Assembly: GCA_003153055.1 (NCBI GenBank)
Contig: PMBV01000270.1
Coordinates: 22,902-35,152 of the forward strand
DNA: 12,251 bases
Direction: 5' to 3'
Source: Myxococcales bacterium
GTDB taxonomy: Bacteria > Myxococcota > Myxococcia > Myxococcales > Myxococcaceae
The translations under genes and the position numbers were made by a program. The notes beneath the pieces are model-generated. The model was given only the letters and a program-made list of their open reading frames with translations, searched no databases and was not told the origin of the DNA. Below are positions 1 through 6,525 of the stretch, in pieces (positions within the stretch are counted from its first letter, which is position 1; every line of letters begins with the position of its first letter).

Positions 1-148
1 GGAAGGGCGGGGGGAAGCGGTCGAAGGGACGCCCAGGAGTGGAGTCTGTTCCACTGCGGATGAGCGGTGCCTCAGGCGCCTCGTCACGAGACCCCGCCCA
101 GAGCACACCGTTGGTGACGCACGCGCCTTGTCGCGGTAGGTCTCTTAC
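1..148. other. Upstream non-coding region with two inverted repeats
   Basis: I see no convincing gene here; the short open frames lack a coherent protein signature. Two small inverted repeats are visible. One is AGTGGA-N6-TCCACT at 38-55 and the other is CTCGTCACGAG at 80-90. Either could be an operator or part of a leader hairpin for the downstream membrane-protein gene. No clear -35/-10 pair stands out. The segment ends with a modest ribosome binding site, GGTAGG at 135-140, eight bases before the GTG at 149. Confidence 0.4.
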
Positions 149-2707
149 GTGCGCGCGGCCCAGGTCTTTCGGGAGACCGTTCGAATCACTCTGGCGCGCC
201 ACCGCACCGCCGCGGTCATCTGCGCACTCATCACCGCCCTCATCGGCGGCGCCTTGCTGGCCGTTTCTCAGCGCACCTGGGTCGTCAGAGCCGACGTCTA
301 CGTCTCAGAGCCCCTGATCGTCCATCGCCTCGCCACGCCGTTCTCCGCCGTCCCTTCCCAGAAGGCCGAGCTGGCCGAGCTCCCCGAGCTGCTCCAGTCG
401 AGGGCGACGCTCGTCGCTCTGGTGAAGCGCGCCGGGCTCATCGACCTGTGGGCCGCCTCCCGGCCCCTCCCCCTGCTGCTCGTCGACAAGCTCAGGGCCA
501 AGGTCCCGGAGGCCGACCTCCTCGATGCCTTGGTGTCCCTGCTCGAGAAGCGCGTCTCGGTCTCTTCGAGCGGGAACCACGTCAGCCTCGAGGTGCAGTG
601 GCCCTCCCCCGAGATCGCCATGGCCCTGGCCCAGTCGCTCCTCGCCCTCACCCAGGCCGAGCGCGAGACCAGCACCATTCGCGCGCTGGAGCAGAGCGGA
701 GAAGACCTCGACGAGCGCCTCGCCGCCAAACGCGTGGAAATCAAATCTCGGAACGACCGCATCGACGCCGAGCTCAAGCGCGCCCAGGCAGAGCGGCGCT
801 TCGCCCTGGTCGAGGGCGACATCGCCGAGCTCCTCGCCGACCTCTCCCGGGCTGCCGAGCTCGACATCCAGAGGAGCGACAACCGCATCTCCGTCGACGT
901 GTTGCGGAGAACCAACGCCATGCGCTTCGTGGTCGTCAAGCCGCCACAGTGGCCCAAAGAGCCCGAAGGCATGCCCCCCGTCGTCGTGGCGCTCGTCTTT
1001 CTGGTGGTGGTCGGCCTCTCGGGCTTCTCCGCGGCGTTCGCCCTCGCCATGTCCGCCGGAAAGGTGGTGTCTGGCGGGCAGCTCGAACGGAGCCTGAGGT
1101 TGAAGGTGCTGGCTGGTTTGCCGACCGACTGGGGAGGAACCCCGGAGCGGCCCCGCGGTCGCGCGATGATGCTCGCGGTGGCCCTGGCGCTTGCCACCGG
1201 GCTCACGCTTGGCCTGTCGAAGGGCAACCCCGCCGTCGCCGTGGCTCCGTTGCTCGGCGCGCTCGCTCTCTGGCAGCTCTGGACCCAGCCACTGAAGTGG
1301 CCCCTGCTGGGCTTGATGCTCATCGCGGTTACCGCCGATGACCCGGGAGACAGCCCCTTCGCGGGTCTCTGGCGTTCGCCCCTCAACCCCATCGGTCAGA
1401 TCTTCTACCGAAACATCGCCAACTTCACCGGCTTCGAGTTCTGCTTCCTCGGGCTGGCCGCGCTGATGTTCCAGCGGAGGGTCATGGACTCCGGACGGCG
1501 ACTCTCGCTCGACCCCAACGGAGCCCAGGCGCCTCGCCTGCTGAGAGTCTGCCTGGTCATCTCCGGCATCGGCGTGCTGTGGATGGTCGTCTGGGGCATA
1601 GCGCGAGGTGGCGCCGACGTCCGCGAAGGGCTGTGGCAGTACCGCTCGCTCTTGATGTTGCCGCTGCTCGCGACGCTGATGCTCTACGCCTTCGACTTCC
1701 CCAGAGACCTCAAGGCCGTTTTCTGGGTGCTCGTCATCGGGAGCATCGTGAAGTCGCTGTTGGGCATCTACTTCATCTACGCCATCGCGAACCCGATGGG
1801 GGCCGACCCACCTCACACCACCGGTCATGACGACACGATGATTCTCGTGACGGCCATGGTCGTCGCCATGCTCATGGTTTGGGAGCGACCTTCCTGGGGC
1901 ACCCTCCTGGTCTTCGTCCTGTGGATCCCCTGGGTGTTCTTCGCCATCGTGCTGAACGACCGGCGCATCGCCTACCTCGACCTGGCGCTGGGGCTGGTGG
2001 CCGTCTTCCTGATGAGCCCCCCGATGCACCGGGTCAAACGCTTCGTCGTTCGCTGGTCCATCATCCTCTCTCCAGTCATCGCGCTGTATGTCGGGGTCGG
2101 GTGGAACAGCCACAGCAAGGCCTTCTTGCCTGTCGAGAAGCTCAAGTCCGTGGTGATGACAGACGAAGACAGCGACGAGGGTGCGTCGAACCTCGAGCGC
2201 GACTTGGAGAACTACAACATCCTCCAGACCTGGAAGGCCGCGGGCCTCATGTTCGGAGAAGGCTTCGGGCACCACTTCAGAGAGTACGTGCCCGTCTTCG
2301 ATTTCCGTCAGTCTGGGTTTGGCCTCATCGGGCACAACTCCATTCTCTGGCTGCTCTGGATTGGAGGTGTGGTGGGCTTCGGGGTGGTGCTCTTCTATTT
2401 GGCAGTGACGTGCTACCTGTTGGCTCGTCTGCTCCGCTACAGCAAGGCCTGGCAAGAGCGAGTGGCCCTCTTCGCCTCGCTCAGCATCATCATGACCTAC
2501 CTCTTCCAGGCGTTCGGAGACATGGGCCTGGTGAATGAGCAGTTCTGTTTCTTCGTGTCGGCCGCCGTCGCCATCATCGGACGACTCGCTACTCGCTACC
2601 ACGTGCTCGAACGCCGGCTCCCGGTGCCCGCGCCCCGTCGTCGGCGCTCCACCCCCGCGCCGGGCCTGGCCACGGCGACCTTCAGCGCCATCGACAGCCG
2701 TCCGTGA
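149..2707 (+). CDS. Wzz-like / O-antigen polymerase-ligase fusion membrane protein
   Basis: This 852-residue inner-membrane protein probably acts in export or assembly of a surface polysaccharide. Residues 1-305 look like a polysaccharide co-polymerase (Wzz). There is a membrane segment at about 20-38, a periplasmic part with a helical, probably coiled-coil stretch at 165-240, and a second membrane segment at about 277-301. That second segment is preceded by the proline-rich run typical of Wzz (P265, P266, P269, P272, P276). Residues 340-815 hold about a dozen further hydrophobic segments and a hydrophilic loop at about 652-728. The loop is followed by GHNSILWLLWIGG (H729, N730), which resembles the HN..L..L...G region of the Wzy/WaaL family (PF04932). 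No Walker motifs are present, so it is not a BY-kinase. The GTG start at 149 follows GGTAGG with eight bases between. The gene ends four bases from the convergent kinase gene. The fold assignment is fairly firm, but whether it polymerises or ligates, and the sugar involved, is unknown. Confidence 0.8.
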   Translation: MRAAQVFRETVRITLARHRTAAVICALITALIGGALLAVSQRTWVVRADVYVSEPLIVHRLATPFSAVPSQKAELAELPELLQSRATLVALVKRAGLIDLWAASRPLPLLLVDKLRAKVPEADLLDALVSLLEKRVSVSSSGNHVSLEVQWPSPEIAMALAQSLLALTQAERETSTIRALEQSGEDLDERLAAKRVEIKSRNDRIDAELKRAQAERRFALVEGDIAELLADLSRAAELDIQRSDNRISVDVLRRTNAMRFVVVKPPQWPKEPEGMPPVVVALVFLVVVGLSGFSAAFALAMSAGKVVSGGQLERSLRLKVLAGLPTDWGGTPERPRGRAMMLAVALALATGLTLGLSKGNPAVAVAPLLGALALWQLWTQPLKWPLLGLMLIAVTADDPGDSPFAGLWRSPLNPIGQIFYRNIANFTGFEFCFLGLAALMFQRRVMDSGRRLSLDPNGAQAPRLLRVCLVISGIGVLWMVVWGIARGGADVREGLWQYRSLLMLPLLATLMLYAFDFPRDLKAVFWVLVIGSIVKSLLGIYFIYAIANPMGADPPHTTGHDDTMILVTAMVVAMLMVWERPSWGTLLVFVLWIPWVFFAIVLNDRRIAYLDLALGLVAVFLMSPPMHRVKRFVVRWSIILSPVIALYVGVGWNSHSKAFLPVEKLKSVVMTDEDSDEGASNLERDLENYNILQTWKAAGLMFGEGFGHHFREYVPVFDFRQSGFGLIGHNSILWLLWIGGVVGFGVVLFYLAVTCYLLARLLRYSKAWQERVALFASLSIIMTYLFQAFGDMGLVNEQFCFFVSAAVAIIGRLATRYHVLERRLPVPAPRRRRSTPAPGLATATFSAIDSRP

Positions 2708-2716
2708 GCCCTCACG
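2703..2716. terminator. Short hairpin spanning two convergent stop codons
   Basis: CGTGAG and CTCACG form an inverted repeat with almost no loop (a realistic fold is five pairs and a four-base loop). It contains the TGA of the polymerase-like gene (2705-2707) and the TGA of the kinase gene (2712-2714, minus strand). There is no T tract on either side, so termination is only a possibility. Confidence 0.25.
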
Positions 2717-4052
2717 ACGGGTAGCGCAGCCGCGCCCGTGTCCCTCCGCCGTGCTGTCGCTCGACCACCAGCGTGGCGCCGTCGGCTTCGCTGAGCGCCT
2801 TCACCAGTGACAACCCCAGCCCGCTGCCCGGCTGGCCCGACTTCGCCGCTGCGCTGCCCCGGAAGAAACGCTCGAAGACCTGCGCCTGCTCGTGGGCCTC
2901 GATGCCCAGCCCGGTGTCCGTCACCTCCAGCACCACGGCGGCTCCCTCGGCCCGCGCCTCGAAGCGCACCGCACCTCCCCGGGGCGTGTACCGCAGAGCG
3001 TTGTCCAAGAGGGCGTCGAGCATCTCGCGGAGCCGCTGGCGGGTGGCGCGCACCGAGAGGCCATCGGGAGCCTCCGCCGAGAACCGCAGCCCCGCCGCCT
3101 CGGCCCGCGGGGTGAAGAGCCGACCCAGCTCGAGCGCCAGGTCCGAGACGGACACCGCATCCCGCGCTGCTCCGTGGTCGGCGGCGTCGGCCCTCGTCAG
3201 CGCCAACAGACCGTCGGCCAGCTGCGCCGAGCCCCGCGCCGCCTCGGCGATGGCCATGAGCGCCGCCTGGTACGCCTCGGGCGAGCGCTCTCTTAGGAGC
3301 GCCACCTCGGCCTGAGACAAAATGCTCGCCAGCGGTGTCCGCAGGGCGTGGCTCGCTCGACCGACGAAGGCCCGCTGAGCGTCGAACGCCCCGGCCAGGC
3401 GACCCAACATGCCGTTGAACGCCTGTGCGAGCCGCCCCAGCTCGGGGTCGAGGCCAGCCGTCTCGAGGCGGGTCCCCAGAGAGCTCGCCTCGACGCCCGC
3501 GACCTGCTGGGAAAGCCGGCGCAGAGGCTGGAGGAAGACCTGGGCCAGCACCGCTGCTCCAGCAGCGCCCAGGGCGACGGCGAGCAGCAGCGCCACCAGG
3601 AGCCCGGTGCGGAAGCGATCCGCCAGGGCGCCGAAGGTGGTCAGCGGTGCGGCGACGCGCAGCAGGAGCTGCTGGCCGTGGCCACCGTGGGGCTCGAAGG
3701 CGAGCGACAGCACCCGTAAGGGAGCACCGTCGACGCCGTCGACCGTCGAGAAGCCCAGCGGCGGAGTCGAGGTGAGGGGCCAGCCAACCCGACTGGTGAA
3801 GAGGACCGAGCCGTCGCGCTCCTCGATGCGGAAGGGCCAGCCCCGGCGCCGGAGGTCGTCGTCGTCGAGCTCGAGCCGGCCATGCTCGAACTCCACCTCG
3901 TGGGCGAGACCCTTGGCCCGCTGGTCGAGATCCGCGTCGACCACCTCCGTGGTCCAGGCCCGCAGCGAGCCGCCCAGGTAAAGCCCCAGCCCGCCGAGCA
4001 GCGCGATGGTGAGCACCGACACCAGAAGAATCAGCCGCGCCCTCAGGCTCAT
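2712..4052 (-). CDS. Two-component sensor histidine kinase
   Basis: This 446-residue inner-membrane histidine kinase is the partner of the response regulator encoded just upstream. It has a membrane segment at about 7-28, a periplasmic sensor region of about 115 residues, a second membrane segment at about 149-172 and a HAMP-like linker at about 173-225. The HisKA H-box reads SHALRTPLA with H235 as the phosphorylated residue. The ATPase domain shows an N-box (N351), a G1 box DTGLG from D379, an F-box FERFFRG (393-399) and a G2 box GSGLGLSLVK from G409. The residue after the histidine is alanine rather than the usual glutamate; PhoQ-type kinases also lack an acidic residue there, so activity is still likely. 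The start overlaps the regulator's stop as ATGA, indicating translational coupling. The length and layout fit the PhoQ/QseC class. The signal sensed is unknown; the operon suggests a redox, oxygen or nitrogen-oxide cue. Confidence 0.93.
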   Translation of the reverse strand: MSLRARLILLVSVLTIALLGGLGLYLGGSLRAWTTEVVDADLDQRAKGLAHEVEFEHGRLELDDDDLRRRGWPFRIEERDGSVLFTSRVGWPLTSTPPLGFSTVDGVDGAPLRVLSLAFEPHGGHGQQLLLRVAAPLTTFGALADRFRTGLLVALLLAVALGAAGAAVLAQVFLQPLRRLSQQVAGVEASSLGTRLETAGLDPELGRLAQAFNGMLGRLAGAFDAQRAFVGRASHALRTPLASILSQAEVALLRERSPEAYQAALMAIAEAARGSAQLADGLLALTRADAADHGAARDAVSVSDLALELGRLFTPRAEAAGLRFSAEAPDGLSVRATRQRLREMLDALLDNALRYTPRGGAVRFEARAEGAAVVLEVTDTGLGIEAHEQAQVFERFFRGSAAAKSGQPGSGLGLSLVKALSEADGATLVVERQHGGGTRARLRYPS

Positions 4053-4738
4053 GGGTCCACCGCCGACGGGTCGAAGCGGTACCCGGCGCCCCGCTGCGTG
4101 CGAATCAACTGGCCACCGGGGAGCCCCGCCGCCTCCAACTTCTTCCTCAGCCGCGCCACGAAGACGTCGATGACGTTGGAGTCTCGCTCCGCCTCTTCGT
4201 TGTACAGCCGCTCGGCGAGCTGGGTGCGCGACCAGGTGGCCCCGGGCTTCATGACGAAGAGCTCCAGCACCGTGTACTCCCGCGCCGTGAGCTCGATGGC
4301 CTGCCCATTCACCGTCGCTGTCCGGCTCGCCAGGTGCAACACCAGCGGGCCGACCTCCACCGTGTTCGAGGCCTGCCCGTGCTCGCGCCGCACCAGCGCC
4401 CGAAGGCGAGCCAACAGCTCGGCGAAGGCGAACGGCTTGACGAGGTAGTCGTCGCCCCCAGCGTCGAGGCCGTCGACGCGGTCGTGCACTTCGCCCAGCG
4501 CCGTCAACACCAGCACCGGGGTGCGCACCGCCCGCTCCCTCAGGGTCCTCAGCACCGACAACCCGTCGAGCCCCGGCATCATGCGGTCGAGCACGATGAC
4601 GTCGAACCGCACCTCGGAGGCGAGGTGCAACGCGCTCACGCCGTCGCCCACCACGTCGACCGTGAAGCCCTCCTCGGTGAGGCCCTGGGAGAGGCTCCTG
4701 GCCAGGGCCTCGGTGTCTTCAGCGAGCAAGAGGCGCAT
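4049..4738 (-). CDS. OmpR-family response regulator
   Basis: This 229-residue transcription factor has a receiver domain (1-115) and a winged-helix DNA-binding domain (about 127-223). Visible receiver residues are E7 and D8 (acidic pocket), D51 (phosphorylation site in VLDRMMPGLDG), T79 and K101 in LVKPF. The C-terminal half contains SNVIDVFVARLRKKLE and RTQRGAGYRF, typical of the QseB/PmrA/TctD group of OmpR regulators. I chose the ATG at 4738 because the receiver domain begins there with MRLLLAED. An in-frame extension upstream would only add 63 residues of unrelated sequence antiparallel to nothing known and out of frame with the cytochrome gene. The start lies 20 bases inside the end of the dihaem cytochrome gene and the stop overlaps the kinase start by four bases. 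It probably controls its own operon through the direct repeat at 6412-6428. Confidence 0.95.
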   Translation of the reverse strand: MRLLLAEDTEALARSLSQGLTEEGFTVDVVGDGVSALHLASEVRFDVIVLDRMMPGLDGLSVLRTLRERAVRTPVLVLTALGEVHDRVDGLDAGGDDYLVKPFAFAELLARLRALVRREHGQASNTVEVGPLVLHLASRTATVNGQAIELTAREYTVLELFVMKPGATWSRTQLAERLYNEEAERDSNVIDVFVARLRKKLEAAGLPGGQLIRTQRGAGYRFDPSAVDP

Positions 4739-5303
4739 CGCGGGGAATCTTGACCTGGTGCTCGCCGAACGCACCTTCATTCGCACCAGGGTGGCACGCG
4801 CCGCAGTTCGCCGGGCTCGCCACGGCCTTGCGCTGGTACACCGAAGGGTCGAGCTCGTCGTGCTCCCGGCGCCACCAGCCCAGCGAGGTGATGCGCAGCG
4901 GTGCGCCACCCACCTCACGCCCGGCATTCTGCGTCAGCCACGTCTCGAGCCCCGTCCGAGTGGGCGCGTCGAGCTCGGCGCTCTCCCCGAAGTGATTCGC
5001 TAGCCCATTCATGAGGGCCTTCCACGAGCTCGCCGGGAGCATCGAAGGCGGGAACGCCATGTGGCAACTCCCGCACTCGGCCGTGTAGGTCGCCCATTGT
5101 GGCGTGGCCCGCACCGCGCCGGGTGAGCCACCGCCCCGCCCACCTTCGCGCGAGCCCTCCTGGTGCTCCCGCCCCTCCCGGCGGCCCTGGTGCCCGCGGT
5201 GGTGCTCCTCGCGCTCGTCGTCGTCGTCGGCTCGGGCCATCACCGGCACCACCAAGGCCGCCGCCAACACCATCGTCAATCCACGCTTCAGGTTCGTCGT
5301 CAT
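4719..5303 (-). CDS. Periplasmic dihaem cytochrome c (DHC family)
   Basis: This 194-residue exported cytochrome c should carry electrons between the membrane cytochrome b and the SHP-like haem domain. Residues 1-25 form a Sec signal peptide ending at about VMARA. Residues 26-60 are an extremely charged Asp/Glu/His/Arg/Gly linker. The two haem-binding motifs are CGSCH (C77, C80, H81) and CGACH (C167, C170, H171). Likely distal ligands are H104 in NHFGESAEL and H148 in WWRREHDEL, as expected for the DHC family (PF09626). The ATG at 5303 was chosen because it opens the signal peptide; longer in-frame starts would run through the upstream gene. It begins 16 bases after that gene's stop, and its end overlaps the response-regulator start by 20 bases. 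In R. sphaeroides, DHC is known to be an electron donor for SHP; the role here is inferred from that. Confidence 0.9.
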   Translation of the reverse strand: MTTNLKRGLTMVLAAALVVPVMARADDDDEREEHHRGHQGRREGREHQEGSREGGRGGGSPGAVRATPQWATYTAECGSCHMAFPPSMLPASSWKALMNGLANHFGESAELDAPTRTGLETWLTQNAGREVGGAPLRITSLGWWRREHDELDPSVYQRKAVASPANCGACHPGANEGAFGEHQVKIPRDAPLAR

Positions 5304-5319
5304 GGTTCTCTCGCTCGGG

Positions 5320-6351
5320 TCACATCGTGAAGAGGTAGGTGAGGACATCGCCGCGCTCGCGGGCCGTGCACAGGCGCCCGAGGACGTGCTTGCAATTGCG
5401 GTCGAACCACTTGTCTGATTTGACGAGGTCGGTGAAGCGCTGGGGGTTGGCCGACGGCGCCAAGGGCTCGATGACCTTCCCCACCGGTGAGCGCCCCTCA
5501 CGGCGAGCGTCCTCGGTGTGGCAGGTGACGCACGAGATGGTGCCGTTCTTCCCCGGGTGCTCTTCGGTGTACAGGGCCCGGCCGCGGCTGGCGTCGAAGC
5601 GCTGGAAGCTCGGGTCCTCCTGCCGTGCCCTGGCCTCGTACTGGGAGAGGACGGCTGAAGAAGGGGTCGCCGCCTCGGCCGTGCCCACTGGCAAGAGCTT
5701 CCAGGCCAACAGCACCGCGGCCACCGAGAACATCACCGCCGCCACCAAGCCGAACGCCCGGCTCCGAGCGGGAGTCAAGGAGCCCTCCATGGCTTCGGGG
5801 GCCCGCTTGTACCCCGTCACCATGCCCTTGATGAGGTTCTGCTTCTCGAGCAGCGAAGACACCACCACGCCCAACACATGGAAGGCGACCAGCACGAGCA
5901 GGAACTGCGCTGCGCCCTCGTGCAGCTCCTTCACCGCGTGCGCCGAGCTCTTCGACAACACGCCGGCCAGGGCACCGTTCCACTCGGGGCCCGACGCGAT
6001 GACGATGCCCGTGGCGGCGATGGTGAAGAGCGTCGCCAGCAGCGCCACCACCATCATTCCGCCGACGGGGTTGTGGCCCAGGTGCGACTCGGGCTTTCCT
6101 CGAACCATCGCGCGCGCCGCGGCCAGCACCTCGCGGGGGGACTTCACGAAATCTTTGAACCGGGCATGAGGGCTGCCGACGAAGCCCCACACCAGGCGGA
6201 AGAGCACCACCCCCAACAGGACCAACCCCAAGCGGGTGTGCAGGGGAACCGTATCGTCTTCATCGGCAGTGAGAAACGCGGCGAGCACCAGACTGCCCAG
6301 CGCGACGTGCGACACTCGTACCGCGACGTCCCATACCTTCACTCGTTTCAT
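5320..6351 (-). CDS. Cytochrome b561-type membrane protein fused to an SHP-like c-type haem domain
   Basis: This 343-residue protein has two parts. Residues 1-180 are a four-helix b-type cytochrome of the Ni,Fe-hydrogenase cytochrome b/b561 family (PF01292), with helices at about 13-29, 40-57, 98-120 and 146-168 and candidate haem ligands H15, H38, H144 and H158. A fifth helix (about 201-220) leads out to the periplasm, where residues 233-343 match the sphaeroides haem protein (SHP, DUF1924-like). That part has CVTCH (C274, C277, H278), the stretch EPLAPSANPQRFTD, and DRNCKHVLGRLC. N319 aligns with the asparagine sixth ligand known in SHP, and C320/C328 could form a disulfide. Positive residues between helices 4 and 5 fit the cytoplasmic side. 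The start at 6351 is supported by AAGGAG (plus-strand 6361-6366) nine bases upstream. It is the first gene of the operon. It probably passes quinol electrons through DHC to SHP, whose haem may bind O2 or NO; the physiological substrate is not known. Confidence 0.88.
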   Translation of the reverse strand: MKRVKVWDVAVRVSHVALGSLVLAAFLTADEDDTVPLHTRLGLVLLGVVLFRLVWGFVGSPHARFKDFVKSPREVLAAARAMVRGKPESHLGHNPVGGMMVVALLATLFTIAATGIVIASGPEWNGALAGVLSKSSAHAVKELHEGAAQFLLVLVAFHVLGVVVSSLLEKQNLIKGMVTGYKRAPEAMEGSLTPARSRAFGLVAAVMFSVAAVLLAWKLLPVGTAEAATPSSAVLSQYEARARQEDPSFQRFDASRGRALYTEEHPGKNGTISCVTCHTEDARREGRSPVGKVIEPLAPSANPQRFTDLVKSDKWFDRNCKHVLGRLCTARERGDVLTYLFTM

Positions 6352-6394
6352 GGCCAATCGCTCCTTGAGGCCCACCATCAGGGGCACGAGGAGC

Positions 6395-6400
6395 ACCCTA
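6395..6400 (-). promoter_or_regulatory. Candidate -10 box for the cytochrome/two-component operon
   Basis: On the minus strand this reads TAGGGT, matching the first, second and last bases of TATAAT. It lies 11 bases downstream of the direct repeat and would give a leader of roughly 35-40 bases before the ATG at 6351. No good -35 box is visible, which is usual for promoters activated by OmpR-family regulators. Confidence 0.35.
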
Positions 6401-6411
6401 GAGAGCTGTCC

Positions 6412-6428
6412 ATGAACCGAAGATGAAC
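6412..6428 (-). promoter_or_regulatory. Candidate response-regulator operator (11-base-spaced direct repeat)
   Basis: The plus strand reads ATGAAC-CGAAG-ATGAAC; on the minus strand this is GTTCAT-N5-GTTCAT. The exact six-base repeat has a centre-to-centre spacing of 11 bases, one helical turn, as bound by dimers of OmpR-family regulators such as PhoP and PmrA. The site sits 11 bases from a possible -10 box, the same geometry as PhoP boxes. The natural candidate to bind it is the regulator encoded at 4049-4738 in the same operon. No footprint or second copy is available, so this is a prediction. Confidence 0.5.
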
Positions 6429-6525
6429 GCGAGGAGTCAACCGCTCCGGTTTCGCCAAGTACCCAAAGAAGCACCGGATTTCGCCATTGACCCGGTCACC
6501 CAGGCGACCGCCTCTCTCCCCCGCC

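Noticed and set aside
305..2602. A 765-codon open frame on the minus strand opposite the polysaccharide gene
   Set aside because: It is an antisense shadow in GC-rich DNA. Its translation is low-complexity and rich in Glu, Gln, His and Asp, with no domain, while the plus strand encodes a coherent membrane protein.
2712..4738. Naming the two-component pair qseBC, phoPQ or pmrAB
   Set aside because: Only general family likeness is visible. The sensor domain gives no specific match and the neighbouring genes differ from those systems.
4739..4927. A longer N-terminus for the response regulator
   Set aside because: The extra 63 residues lie in another frame of the cytochrome gene and look like nothing known, whereas the receiver domain starts exactly at the ATG at 4738.
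5215..5230. CGT/GTC trinucleotide run as a phase-variation tract
   Set aside because: It is only about five units and a multiple of three, encoding aspartates at the start of the mature DHC protein, so it would not switch the gene off.
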